A stretch of DNA of 51,102 nt. It comes from an uncultured Pseudomonadales bacterium (GTDB taxonomy: Bacteria > Pseudomonadota > Gammaproteobacteria > Pseudomonadales > Pseudohongiellaceae). Below are positions 32,345 through 40,957 of the stretch, piece after piece. Under the pieces are notes generated by a model. The model had not been told where the DNA came from. It was given only the letters and a program-made list of their open reading frames with translations, and did no database searches. The translations under genes and the position numbers were made by a program. The stretch spans positions 1 through 51,102 of the forward strand of contig CAJQHM010000063.1 of NCBI GenBank assembly GCA_905478195.1. Reading direction: 5' to 3'. Each line of letters begins with the position of its first letter. Positions within the stretch are counted from its first letter, which is position 1.

Positions 32345-33241
32345 ATGAAAAATGATAGGTATATAAGAACCCTACGAAGTTATTCATTTCTGAACCTTTT
32401 GGGTATTACGCTTCTACTGCTAAGCTCTTCAGGCTATTCGGCGGATGCTCAGGAGGAAACGCAATACGTACGTTTCATCGAGGGCACATCCCAATGGCAG
32501 GGCGAGCTGCAGACTGCCATCGTTAGCTTTGAGAATGATGCCGGAGTGAAGCTGAATCTGGTGGCGGCGGTACATCTGGGCGAAGAAGAATACTACGCCG
32601 CACTGAATGAATATTTCACGACTCAAGACGTGGTTCTCTATGAGTTGGTTGCCGAGGCGAATCAGATTCCGGTGCAAGGTGCAGCAGGTAGCACATCCTT
32701 AATTGGTTACATGCAGCAGAGCCTTGCCAGGTTCCTGAATGTCGGATTCCAGCTCAACGAGATCGATTACTCACCATCGAATTTTCTCCACGCCGACCTG
32801 ACGCCTTCGCAATTAGAGGCGTTGATGGCGAGCAAGGATGAAAATTTCCTGAGTATGTTTCTAAGCCTGGCGATGGCGCAGATGGCTGAGCAAAGCGTGG
32901 TATCCGAAGAGTCTACGTCATCGCTCAGTATGCTCTCGCTGCTAAGAGCGTTGAATTCACAGAACCAGAACAACGCTTTCAAGTACCTGTTCGCCGCCGA
33001 GCTTGGTCGAAGTGGAGGGGTGATAGTGGGTGCAGAATTGGAGCAGCAACTCACGATATTGGGGGATCGCAACAAAGCGGCGCTGCGAGTATTGGACGAA
33101 GTCCTACAGAACCCAAGTCTCGAGCAGGTCAGCATATTCTACGGAGCCGCTCACATGCCCGGAATCGAGCGTGAGATCACCTCCGCACTTGGGTTCTCGC
33201 GCAGTGGCTTGAGCTGGCAATCAGCCTGGATTGTCCCCTAG
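32345..33241 (+). CDS. Exported TraB/Tiki-like (GumN-type) protein
   Basis: 298 residues from ATG 32345, 4 bases after the previous stop. It has a hydrophobic signal (FLNLLGITLLLLSSS) and VAAVHLGEEEYYAALN, then VVLYELVAEANQIP, DYSPSNFLHADLTPSQ and, near the end, FYGAAHMPGIE. The order His-rich first motif, Glu in YELV, and a late GxxH-like element follows the TraB/PrgY/GumN branch of the Tiki/EreA superfamily, which includes metal-dependent proteases. The catalytic role here is not proven. It is coupled to the Fe-ADH gene upstream. Confidence 0.6.
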   Translation: MKNDRYIRTLRSYSFLNLLGITLLLLSSSGYSADAQEETQYVRFIEGTSQWQGELQTAIVSFENDAGVKLNLVAAVHLGEEEYYAALNEYFTTQDVVLYELVAEANQIPVQGAAGSTSLIGYMQQSLARFLNVGFQLNEIDYSPSNFLHADLTPSQLEALMASKDENFLSMFLSLAMAQMAEQSVVSEESTSSLSMLSLLRALNSQNQNNAFKYLFAAELGRSGGVIVGAELEQQLTILGDRNKAALRVLDEVLQNPSLEQVSIFYGAAHMPGIEREITSALGFSRSGLSWQSAWIVP

Positions 33242-33337
33242 GAGATAATCTCTTAACCCATTGAAATTGCTCGCCTTAGCTCGTTTTGTCAATAACTCGG
33301 GTTTTTCGGTTGACTAAGCGCGTATTAACCGGACAAT

Positions 33338-33366
33338 AGACCCACCGTTTCGCAATCGTTGGGTCT
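33338..33366. other. Hairpin in the 5' region of a small lipoprotein gene
   Basis: AGACCCACCG pairs with CGTTGGGTCT (one mismatch) around TTTCGCAAT. No T-run. It lies within the 251-base gene-free stretch 33242-33492 and could be a leader structure or a small RNA. Confidence 0.35.
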
Positions 33367-33492
33367 TCTAAGCGATTATTGCTTGAAGAGACGGGGGGGC
33401 AAGTGCTGCGGCGAGTAGCATCGGACGGTAACTCCAGGCTTCCGTGCAAAACAAATTTTAAGAGTGACATTTTTTAACTAGGTGGAATAAAC

Positions 33493-33852
33493 ATGAAAAA
33501 AATATTAAGCGGATTGCTGGTTTTATCTCTTTCAGTATTAGTTGGATGTGCGGCCGGTGGCCCTCCTCCTGCGGCAGGTATGTGGAGTGCTCAGATCGTC
33601 TCTCCATTGGGTGAGCTTCCTGTAACTCTTACACTGAACGCAGACGGAAGCGGTGAGATGGCATCAGATGTATTGAACGCGCCTCTATCTGGCATCGTTT
33701 ATGCTGACAACACAGCGGCATTTACTGCTGAGATTTCTGTTCAGGGTCAGGAGCTCGTTCTGGATTTCACAGGCAGTGTTGAAGGCGATACTATGACTGG
33801 CGAATTCGGTAGTGACTTCGGCGCAATGGCTGTTACAGCTACACGTCAGTAA
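33493..33852 (+). CDS. Small lipoprotein of unknown function
   Basis: 119 residues with signal peptide and lipobox LVGC (Cys19), then a short beta-rich domain: GMWSAQIVSPLG, PVTLTLNADGSGEMAS and FTGSVEGDTMTGEFG. Such repeats of Gly-Asp turns suggest a small lipocalin- or META-like barrel, but no family is recognised. Ribosome binding site GGTGG precedes the ATG. Ended by its own terminator at 33869-33896. Confidence 0.78.
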   Translation: MKKILSGLLVLSLSVLVGCAAGGPPPAAGMWSAQIVSPLGELPVTLTLNADGSGEMASDVLNAPLSGIVYADNTAAFTAEISVQGQELVLDFTGSVEGDTMTGEFGSDFGAMAVTATRQ

Positions 33853-33868
33853 GTAGTACTCGATCGAT

Positions 33869-33896
33869 AAAAGGGTCGCCTGGCGGCCCTTTTTTT
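33869..33896 (+). terminator. Rho-independent terminator after the small lipoprotein gene
   Basis: AAAAGGGTCGC-CTG-GCGGCCC is followed by TTTTTTT. Located 17 bases after the stop at 33852. Confidence 0.9.
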
Positions 33897-33913
33897 ATGC
33901 TCGAAAATTAGTT

Positions 33914-34462
33914 CTAGATAACACTGAATCGAAGTTGCTCTATTACCAACTCCAGATTCTGTTTTGCATTCGGGCTGTTGGGATGCACCGCTAACAAGTC
34001 TTCGAATGCCTGCTTGGCCTTGCTCAATTCTTTACGCTGGATATAGACCATGCCTAGACCGGACAGGGCGCCGAAATGCCTTGGCTCCAGCGCAAGCGTC
34101 TTCTCAATATCCGCTATCGACGCATCGAGGTTGCCGAGAACATAGTGCAAGGTCGCTCTCTTATTCCAGCCTTCGGCATAGTCGGGAAAACTTTCCGTTA
34201 AACGAGTAAACACGACCATCGCCTCTGGAAAGCGCTGCGTGTTCATTCTCTGTGTGCCGACTAACATAAGTTGCTGCACATCGGCATTGGCATGTTGCAA
34301 CCAGATTTCCCAGATCTGACTTTCAGTCACCCGAATGGTACGAACGTCATTGGTCTCTTGCAGGATAGCAAATAGCCCGCCCAGACGATCATCACTCTGG
34401 TCAGCTTGGGCAGTGTAGGGCGTCAGTGTGATCGCTATACTAAGCAACAAACGTGAAATCAT
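33914..34462 (-). CDS. Exported TPR-repeat protein
   Basis: 182 residues with a signal peptide ending near TAQA. The C-terminal part has three tetratricopeptide-like repeats: FPEAMVVFTRLTESFPDYAEGWNKRATLHYVLG (about 78-110), LDASIADIEKTLALEPRHFGALSGLG, and KAKQAFEDLLAVHPNSPNAKQNL. Likely a periplasmic scaffold of a type common in gammaproteobacteria and alphaproteobacteria. Function unknown. Convergent with the lipoprotein gene across its terminator. Confidence 0.82.
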   Translation of the reverse strand: MISRLLLSIAITLTPYTAQADQSDDRLGGLFAILQETNDVRTIRVTESQIWEIWLQHANADVQQLMLVGTQRMNTQRFPEAMVVFTRLTESFPDYAEGWNKRATLHYVLGNLDASIADIEKTLALEPRHFGALSGLGMVYIQRKELSKAKQAFEDLLAVHPNSPNAKQNLELVIEQLRFSVI

Positions 34463-34652
34463 TTTCCGACCTTATTTGCGTTTTTTAAAGATTGCGAACG
34501 AATCAGGTTCGTATAGAACGCTTGGCAGTATAGCGTCCAATCTCGACCCGTGGCTAGGGCAGCACAACCGTGCTGCTTCTGCATGTTGTTCCTGTAGAGG
34601 GCTGGATAGGCTGATAGATAGGCTGCTAGTTCTCTGGTCGCAGCGCAGCAGC

Positions 34653-36272
34653 CTAAAAATACTCAGCTGACGCTTTGTGCCAGTCGTCTCGGTAGGAGTT
34701 AGGTATGTTGTCGCTGTGTAGCTGGTTTTCGATCAGGGGCTCGAACATTTGGTCGAAGTTTGTCGCTCTACCCTCGAAACGGCTGATGATGTCCGAGGGT
34801 GACAGGTCGCTTGGGTTGCTAAATCCCATCGCACCGCAGAGTTCTATAAAGGCATGCACTGTGGTTCTCTGAAAGTTCTTAACGCGTTCGGATTTCTCCT
34901 TTAAATCTATCGCCCTTGCCCGCGCAGGGTTCTGCGTGGCGATGCCCGTTGGGCATTCGTTGGTATTACAGGCCTTTGCCTGAACACAGCCCAGAGCGAT
35001 CATCATCGACCGCGCCGCATTCACGGTGTCTGCCCCGAGTGCAATTTTCTCCAGCATGTCAAAGCCACTCGCTGTCTGGCCGGCACTTATCAAGCGAATC
35101 TGATCTCTAAGTCCGGCACCCACAAGCACCTGATTGATGTAATAGGTGGCCTCAATGCAGGGTGTGCCCAGCCGGTTTGAAAACTCTACTGGCGCTGCGC
35201 CCGTGCCACCCTCAGAACCATCGATGGTAATGAAGTCGGGTAGAATTTTCGTCTCTAGCATCGCCTTGATGATGGCCATGAACTCGACCTTTCTGCCCAG
35301 ACATAGCTTAAAGCCAACGGGCTTGCCGCCACTCAGCGTTCTCAGGCGGGCAACGAAAAAAAGTAGCCCCTTGGGCGTATCGAACTCCGGATGCATGGCC
35401 GGCGAGTTCACCGTCTTGCCAACCTCGACCAGACGAATTCTGGCAATCTCTTCCGTCACTTTGGCGCCGGGAAGTACGCCACCATGGGAGGGTTTCGCGC
35501 CCTGCGAGAGCTTTATCTCGATCATCTTGACCACATCAAGATTTGCCCGCTCTGCGAAGGCATCGTCGTTGAATGAGCCATCAGGATTTCGGCAGCCAAA
35601 ATACCCGGTACCAATCTGCCAGATGATGTCGCCGCCATGGGCGAGATGATACTCGCTCATGCCGCCTTCGCCGGTGTTGTGCGCGAAATTACCCATGGCT
35701 GCGCCCTTATTGAGGGCGGCGATGGCATTAGAGCTTAGAGCACCGAAACTCAGGGCAGATATATTGAGGCGTGAAGCATTGTAGGGTTTCTGACAGTCCT
35801 TGCCGCCAAAGTCGATCCTGATATTTTCTTCTGCCACACTTTTCACGGCCAGGGAGTGGTAGAGACTTCGGTAACCCTCCGCGAGAATGTCTTGCTCGGT
35901 TCCGAAGGCCAGTGTGTCGTTAGCGGCCTTGGCGCGGCGGTAGATTAAGTTTCTGCGTTCTCGCGAGAAAGGCTTCTCTTCGGTGTTGTTGGCGATAAAG
36001 TACTGCTGAATTTCTGGCCGGATGAATTCGAGTGCATAGCGAAGATTCGCAAGCACAGGATAGTTGCGTCGCAGATTGCTAGTCCCGAAGAAAAGTTCGT
36101 AGCCGCCTATCGCGGTCCATGCCAGAAAGAAAACAAAGAAGAAAAGGGTGATAGGCGCTTCGATAAGCGCATCCGGAGCGAGGGATCCGCCACTCTTGTA
36201 GAGAAGGTATCCTAAACTGGCAGGCAGTAAGAGTAGAGCTATGAACCAGTAAAGCCTTACAACAAGAGTCAT
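34653..36272 (-). CDS. FMN-binding glutamate-synthase-family protein
   Basis: 539 residues with two N-terminal membrane segments (LYWFIALLLLPAS and ITLFFFVFFLAW), then a GltB-type FMN barrel: LSFGALSSNAI, NTGEGGMSEYH, GAKPSHGGVLPGAKV, DGSEGGTGAAP, and the 3Fe-4S cluster motif with cysteines in GCVQAKACNTNECPTG. It lacks the amidotransferase (N-terminal) and GXGXG structural domains of true glutamate synthase. The family is widespread and poorly characterised; membrane anchoring of the FMN domain suggests a role with quinones or another electron carrier. Single gene. Confidence 0.86.
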   Translation of the reverse strand: MTLVVRLYWFIALLLLPASLGYLLYKSGGSLAPDALIEAPITLFFFVFFLAWTAIGGYELFFGTSNLRRNYPVLANLRYALEFIRPEIQQYFIANNTEEKPFSRERRNLIYRRAKAANDTLAFGTEQDILAEGYRSLYHSLAVKSVAEENIRIDFGGKDCQKPYNASRLNISALSFGALSSNAIAALNKGAAMGNFAHNTGEGGMSEYHLAHGGDIIWQIGTGYFGCRNPDGSFNDDAFAERANLDVVKMIEIKLSQGAKPSHGGVLPGAKVTEEIARIRLVEVGKTVNSPAMHPEFDTPKGLLFFVARLRTLSGGKPVGFKLCLGRKVEFMAIIKAMLETKILPDFITIDGSEGGTGAAPVEFSNRLGTPCIEATYYINQVLVGAGLRDQIRLISAGQTASGFDMLEKIALGADTVNAARSMMIALGCVQAKACNTNECPTGIATQNPARARAIDLKEKSERVKNFQRTTVHAFIELCGAMGFSNPSDLSPSDIISRFEGRATNFDQMFEPLIENQLHSDNIPNSYRDDWHKASAEYF

Positions 36273-36340
36273 AGGTAACCTCGAAAGTACGATAAAAGTA
36301 CAAGGTGTTTGTCCGGCTCTAGAGAGTAAGTTCTACAGCT

Positions 36341-36371
36341 AGTCCCGAGCCTCACAGTGAGCCCCGGGACT
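36341..36371. other. Stable hairpin between the glutamate-synthase-like and DUF481 genes
   Basis: AGTCCCG pairs with CGGGACT and the inner GC/TCAC region with GTGA/GC. Located between two minus-strand genes, without a T-run on either side. Could be a rho-dependent stop, an mRNA-stability element or a processing site. Confidence 0.4.
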
Positions 36372-36396
36372 GAGCTATAGCAGAGTCAGCAATCCC

Positions 36397-37110
36397 CTAA
36401 AAGTTTAGCACTAGAGTGATAGCGGTTTCAGTATCCGTCTTCTCTCTATCTACAGGCACCTCAGTCTGGTGCTTAACCTTAACAGTGAATTTTAATGACA
36501 GATTCTCGAGGATATCTGTTTGAACCCCTGTCTCGGTTCGGTAGATGCTGCTATTACTGCCTGCGTCCACGCTGAAGTCCTGAATAAAATCGGCAGACTC
36601 GGAAAGATTCCATAGATAGTTGGCAGCAAAACGTGCCAGCCCTTCCGTGTCGGCGTCGCCCGCGATTACCGATCTACGTGCACCCACACCGGCGGTTAGC
36701 GCTAAAGACATATTGTCTCTGTTCTGCAGTATATTTCGACCATAACTGAAGGTGACGTCCGACTGGTTGTCGAAACCACTAAATTTGTCGTTCTCATAGG
36801 CTACGCGACCCTGCGCATAACTCACTTCGTTGTTTGTGTAGTTGGCGCTGGCGCTATGGTAGAGCCGCTGTGCATTGGATATGCCGTCCTGGGAAGAGCG
36901 AAAGCCGTCACTGGTAAATTTATAGTCCCAGTTCTGTTGCACCCAATCCAAAACTATCTTGTATTTGATGTTCTCATTTTCCGTGTTACCGGAAGTGAAG
37001 ATGGCACCAAACTCCACCTGTGTTGCAAGTCCCGACTCTTCTTGCGAGTGGGCGCTCAGGCTGAACACCGACATCAGACAGCTAAGACCGATGACTAGTA
37101 GAATTCTCAT
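36397..37110 (-). CDS. DUF481 outer-membrane protein (YdiY-like)
   Basis: 237 residues with signal peptide (cleavage near SAHSQ). The mature part begins with QVEFGAIFTSGNTENENIKYK, the DUF481 entry, and continues as alternating beta strands that end in an aromatic C-terminus (ITLVLNF), the signal for outer-membrane insertion. E. coli YdiY is the model; function unknown. Single gene, upstream of the glutamate-synthase-like gene on the same strand. Confidence 0.88.
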   Translation of the reverse strand: MRILLVIGLSCLMSVFSLSAHSQEESGLATQVEFGAIFTSGNTENENIKYKIVLDWVQQNWDYKFTSDGFRSSQDGISNAQRLYHSASANYTNNEVSYAQGRVAYENDKFSGFDNQSDVTFSYGRNILQNRDNMSLALTAGVGARRSVIAGDADTEGLARFAANYLWNLSESADFIQDFSVDAGSNSSIYRTETGVQTDILENLSLKFTVKVKHQTEVPVDREKTDTETAITLVLNF

Positions 37111-37313
37111 TTTTAAATCCCCGAGTTGTGAAGGCGCCGTATTCTACAGACAGGCCCCGCAAATTGCTATTTGGTGACTTATATAGCTGGGGAAAAGTCG
37201 GTTCGACATTTCTGGAGTTGGCAGTCTATATGGGGTATAAGGCTCTATTACGCTGGTTCTTGCAGTTCCTAGCCGTTCTTCATGGACCTAGATTTACACA
37301 TCAGAATCTATAG

Positions 37314-37823
37314 ATGAAAACCCTCTATCTGCTTCGTCACGCTAAATCCAGCTGGGACAATCCAGACCTGAAAGATTTTGAGCGGCCATTGGCCCAGCGT
37401 GGCATAGGCGACGTACCAACGATGGTCGAGCGATTCAAGGCCAGGCTAGGCAGTGTCGATTGCATTATCTGTAGCCCGGCAGTTCGCACAAAAACCACAG
37501 CGAAGATGTGGGCGCAGCAACTCGGCGTTGTGAGTGATAAAGTGGGGAGTAACCCAGAATTGTATTTCGCGGGTTCTCCGATGTTTCTCAAGGCGGCAAG
37601 CTTGTTAGACGACGACTGCAATGGGGCTATGTTGGTGGGTCACAACCCCGCGATTACCGACTTTGTAAACGAAATGGCCGGCAGTGATATCGATAATATT
37701 CCAACCTGTGGCCTGGTCGAGCTTAGCCTGCCTATCGACGCGTGGTCGGAAATTGAGTTTGCCAGTGCCGAGCTTGTTTATTTCGACTACCCAAAGAAGA
37801 CTGCAGATAACCATGATGATTAG
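37314..37823 (+). CDS. sixA: Phosphohistidine phosphatase SixA
   Basis: 169 residues, no signal peptide. RHAKSSWDNPDLKDFERPLAQRG near the start holds the catalytic His9, and VGHNPAITDFVNEMAG carries the second His. This is the SixA type of the histidine phosphatase superfamily, which removes phosphate from the HPt domain of ArcB and from PTS proteins. It heads a run of overlapping genes: the cytochrome gene starts inside its last codons. The following genes have no clear link to phosphohistidine signalling. Confidence 0.88.
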   Translation: MKTLYLLRHAKSSWDNPDLKDFERPLAQRGIGDVPTMVERFKARLGSVDCIICSPAVRTKTTAKMWAQQLGVVSDKVGSNPELYFAGSPMFLKAASLLDDDCNGAMLVGHNPAITDFVNEMAGSDIDNIPTCGLVELSLPIDAWSEIEFASAELVYFDYPKKTADNHDD

Positions 37824-38301
37824 TCTTAGCAGAATACTATTTACCGGACTCTTTGCCCTAGCCCTGATAGCTTGCAGCGAGCAAGCGTCGGTTTCAGATT
37901 CAAGTGCCTCCATGACTCAGGCAGCAAACTCGGCCTCGGCCTCAGTAGTGTCTCGATGGTACTCGGATGAGCAGCAAGCCCTGGGTAGTGAGGTCTTCAC
38001 GCAGAACTGCGCCGTGTGTCACGGGGCGCAGGCTCAGGGGACTGTCGAAGATTGGCGCGCGCGCCTCGATGACGGTTCCTTCCCGCCTCCGCCATTGAAC
38101 GGCTCGGCCCATGCCTGGCATCACCCCCAAGAGATTCTGCTGCAGGTAGTTAACTATGGAGGTGAATCCCTGGGTGGCAAGATGCCCGCCTTCATCGATG
38201 TGTTAGACGACGCTGAGAAACTGGCAGCGATCGCCTATTTTCAAAGTTTCTGGACCGACGACATTTATCAACAATGGATGCAGATGGGTGGAACGAATTA
38301 A
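37813..38301 (+). CDS. Lipoprotein c-type cytochrome
   Basis: 162 residues from ATG 37813, overlapping sixA by 11 bases; another ATG follows directly at 37816. Signal peptide with lipobox LIAC, a Ser/Ala-rich linker, then a single class I heme domain: SEVFTQNCAVCHGAQAQG (CxxCH), GGKMPAF as the likely Met ligand, and an ending IAYFQSFW helix. A membrane-anchored periplasmic electron carrier. It overlaps the ChaN-like gene by 14 bases, so the three genes are translated together. Confidence 0.88.
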   Translation: MMISLSRILFTGLFALALIACSEQASVSDSSASMTQAANSASASVVSRWYSDEQQALGSEVFTQNCAVCHGAQAQGTVEDWRARLDDGSFPPPPLNGSAHAWHHPQEILLQVVNYGGESLGGKMPAFIDVLDDAEKLAAIAYFQSFWTDDIYQQWMQMGGTN

Positions 38302-39226
38302 ATCTACGCTCTCTATAGTCTTGTTGCTCTGCTCAGGCTGCGTATCGGCGCAACTGAACCATGGGCAGCAATGGCAGTCACAACTCTATGTGGATCACCC
38401 CCTAGTAGGTACGATCTGGGACAGTCGACGCGATCGGTTCGTGGAGCCTAGTGAATTGTTCGCTAGTGTAGAAGGGGTCAATTATCTTCTTTTAGGAGAG
38501 AAGCACGACAACCCAGATCATCATGCGCTGCAGCTGCAAATGCTGGATTATATGTTGCAGACAGGTAGAGTATCCAGCGTTTCCTTCGAGATGATGAGCA
38601 GCGAGCAACAGCCGCTCCTGGAGAACCTTGGCTCGCAGCAGCTAGGCAGCCTGGAGGCGATCAACGAATATCTGCAGTGGGATAACGACGGTTGGGATTG
38701 GGATTACTATGGCCCTCTAGTGCGCAGTGCTATGGACGCGAGCGTGAACATTCATGCTGCAAATATTAGCAATGAAGAGATGATGCGAGTCTATGGAGAG
38801 CCGACAGCTGCCGAGATTGCAGATGTGTTAGGCGAAGCGGCCATGGCTGCACTAACCAAGGACATCGACGAGAGTCACTGTGGCATGCTGCCCGAATCGC
38901 AGTTTCCGGCCATGGTGCGAGTGCAGCAGGCTAGAGATTTTGCGATGGCGGCAAGCCTGAGTGCTAACTCGGGCGGGCAGGCGCAAATACTCATCGCCGG
39001 TAATTATCATATTCGTCGTGACTTGGGCGTGCCGAACTATCTGCTGCACGCACAGGCAGGCTTGCAAGACGGGCAGATCCTTTCTCTCGCCTTTTTGGAG
39101 GTAGATGCTTCCCGCGATGAGCCGGCGGACTACCTGCAGCAATTCGGCGAATTGCAGGCCTATGACTTCATCTGGTTCACACCCGCAATAAGTTCCGAAG
39201 ACTACTGCGCATCACTAGCGCAATAG
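38288..39226 (+). CDS. ChaN-family lipoprotein (Tiki/EreA-like fold)
   Basis: 312 residues from a GTG at 38288, inside the cytochrome gene. Signal peptide with Cys in LLCSGC; then VNYLLLGEKHDNPDHHALQ, the ChaN/haem-binding uptake signature, followed by SFEMMSSEQQ, DNDGWDWDYYGPLV and the late IAGNYHIRRDLGVP. ChaN of Campylobacter binds stacked hemes, and related proteins are called haem-binding uptake proteins; other members are Tiki-like proteases. A role with heme would fit its cytochrome neighbour, but that is inference. Confidence 0.8.
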   Translation: MERIKSTLSIVLLLCSGCVSAQLNHGQQWQSQLYVDHPLVGTIWDSRRDRFVEPSELFASVEGVNYLLLGEKHDNPDHHALQLQMLDYMLQTGRVSSVSFEMMSSEQQPLLENLGSQQLGSLEAINEYLQWDNDGWDWDYYGPLVRSAMDASVNIHAANISNEEMMRVYGEPTAAEIADVLGEAAMAALTKDIDESHCGMLPESQFPAMVRVQQARDFAMAASLSANSGGQAQILIAGNYHIRRDLGVPNYLLHAQAGLQDGQILSLAFLEVDASRDEPADYLQQFGELQAYDFIWFTPAISSEDYCASLAQ

Positions 39227-39314
39227 CTGGCGGTGCTTGAATATTTGCGGGAATCCAGACACACTAAGCCTTCCTTCAAGCCCACTAACGCAGCCTGCAG
39301 AAATACCTTAAGCT

Positions 39315-40094
39315 ATGCCGTTGTTTGCTAAACCTCATACACTAATCACAACGATCGCCTTGCTGCTTGGCAGCTTGTCTATGGCGGCATTCGCGGCGGA
39401 AGACGATCTTACGGAATTAGTCTACGACGATGCGGGTGAATTTAACTTCGTGCGCGTGCAGTTCGACACCTATTACGGGGGTGGCTTCGGCTATGGCCCC
39501 TGGTCAATCGATTTCCCCGATGCCGATATCAACTTCTTGCGTGGCGTATCTCGCCTAACCAATATACGTGTGATGAGTGAACCCATCGTGCTGCGCTTCG
39601 ACGACGAGAAAATTTTCGACTACCCCTTCCTCTACATGCTGGAAGTAGGTCAGGGTGGAGGTCTTTCCCTAACCCCCAACGAAGTGGAGAACATGCGCGA
39701 GTACCTGTTGCGCGGTGGCTTCCTGCTTATCGACGATTTCTGGGGCCAGCGGCAATGGGATAATTTCTATGCCGCCTTCAGTCTGGTTTTTCCAGACCGT
39801 GAGGTCGTAGAGCTAAAGGCCGATCATGAAATATTTCATGTCTACTACGATATTGACGGCCCGCAGATGATACCGGCGTTGTATCGAAACGATGAAATGG
39901 GTGAACAGGGAATCAACTATGCGACGAACCACGCGATTCTCGACGACGAGGGTCGCGTCATGGTTCTGATTAACTGGAATTCCGATATGGGAGATGGCTG
40001 GGAACACACCTATCATCCATCCTACCCAACCCGTTATGCAAATGCTGCCTACCGATTAGGTATAAACTATTTGGTTTATTCTATGACGCACTAG
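39315..40094 (+). CDS. Exported DUF4159 protein
   Basis: 259 residues with signal peptide (LLLGSLSMAAFAAED). The DUF4159 core is visible: FNFVRVQFDTYY, GPWSIDFPDADINFLRG, YPFLYMLEVGQGGGLSLTP, REYLLRGGFLLIDDFWG and HEIFHVYYDID. The fold is related to glutamine-amidotransferase-like domains; function unknown. Usually found in clusters with ATPase-MoxR type genes, which are absent here. It follows the ChaN gene by 88 bases on the same strand. Confidence 0.85.
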   Translation: MPLFAKPHTLITTIALLLGSLSMAAFAAEDDLTELVYDDAGEFNFVRVQFDTYYGGGFGYGPWSIDFPDADINFLRGVSRLTNIRVMSEPIVLRFDDEKIFDYPFLYMLEVGQGGGLSLTPNEVENMREYLLRGGFLLIDDFWGQRQWDNFYAAFSLVFPDREVVELKADHEIFHVYYDIDGPQMIPALYRNDEMGEQGINYATNHAILDDEGRVMVLINWNSDMGDGWEHTYHPSYPTRYANAAYRLGINYLVYSMTH

Positions 40095-40153
40095 TGTGCA
40101 CCGAGTCGCTGCCAGCAAAAAGAAGAATAGAGAAAACTATAACGAGGCAGCTC

Positions 40154-40924
40154 ATGAAAAAATTGCTCTTACTCACAGTATTATTCCTTTGCGCGTCTAC
40201 AAAGACGTTCGCCGCACCCTACGATCATATTCATTTAGCAGCCACCAGTTCCCAAGAAGCGGTCAACTGGTACGTTAAGCATTTTGGCGGAGAAGCGGCT
40301 CGTTTTCTGCGCTCAACCGACACCAGCTATCCCATCGACAGAGTTATGTACGGCGACATCGCGGTGATCTTCTTCGAGCGCGACCCCGGCGAAGGCTCGG
40401 TCGGTTCTGCTGTGGACCATTTCGGATTCTCGATGACTAATGTGGCCGAGGTAGTTGCCAATGTGGTTGCCGACGGCGGCAGACAGCTAGGCGAGTTAAG
40501 GGAATTCAGCGGTATGCAGATCGGCTTCGTTGAGGATCCCTGGGGCACCAAGATCGAAATCATCGACGACCCGGAACTACGTGGCATGCATCACTTACAT
40601 CTTTTATCGCCAGACCCCGCAGGCACGCTCGACTGGTATGGAGAAAATTTTGGCGGGGAGAGGGAGCAGTGGAAGGACGCCGTACCCGCACTCAACTACG
40701 GTGACATCTTGTTGCTGGTGAGGCAGGCGAGGGAAGAACTCGCCCCCACACAGGGTCGAAGTTTTGACCATCTAGGCTGGAAGTTTGCCGACCTCACCGC
40801 AACCGAGGCCGAACTGAAGGCAAACGGTGTGGCTTTCTCGATGGACCCGCGGGAGTTTCGTACCATTCGTATCGCCTTCGCCGAAGGCCCCGATGGTGTA
40901 AGAATTGAGTTGGTAGAACCCTAG
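40154..40924 (+). CDS. Exported VOC-superfamily protein, two glyoxalase-like domains
   Basis: 256 residues from ATG 40154 with GAGG 7 bases upstream. Signal peptide (LLTVLFLCASTKTFAAP), then two vicinal oxygen chelate domains: first YDHIHLAATSSQEAVNWYVKHF to GTKIEIIDDP, second MHHLHLLSPDPAGTLDWYGENF to GVRIELVEP. The metal His and Glu positions look present in both. Catalytic type (dioxygenase, lyase or resistance protein) is not clear; export to the periplasm is unusual for VOC enzymes. It lies 59 bases after DUF4159. Confidence 0.82.
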   Translation: MKKLLLLTVLFLCASTKTFAAPYDHIHLAATSSQEAVNWYVKHFGGEAARFLRSTDTSYPIDRVMYGDIAVIFFERDPGEGSVGSAVDHFGFSMTNVAEVVANVVADGGRQLGELREFSGMQIGFVEDPWGTKIEIIDDPELRGMHHLHLLSPDPAGTLDWYGENFGGEREQWKDAVPALNYGDILLLVRQAREELAPTQGRSFDHLGWKFADLTATEAELKANGVAFSMDPREFRTIRIAFAEGPDGVRIELVEP

Positions 40925-40957
40925 CACGCTTCCGGTATCTGAAGACGAAACCCGCCG

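Noticed and set aside
33276-33470. 64-codon minus-strand frame before the small lipoprotein gene
   Set aside because: Overlaps a hairpin region and a promoter region; no recognisable protein features.
37684-37812. Upstream extension of the cytochrome lipoprotein
   Set aside because: It would overlap sixA by 140 bases and bury the lipoprotein signal; ATG at 37813 starts it directly.
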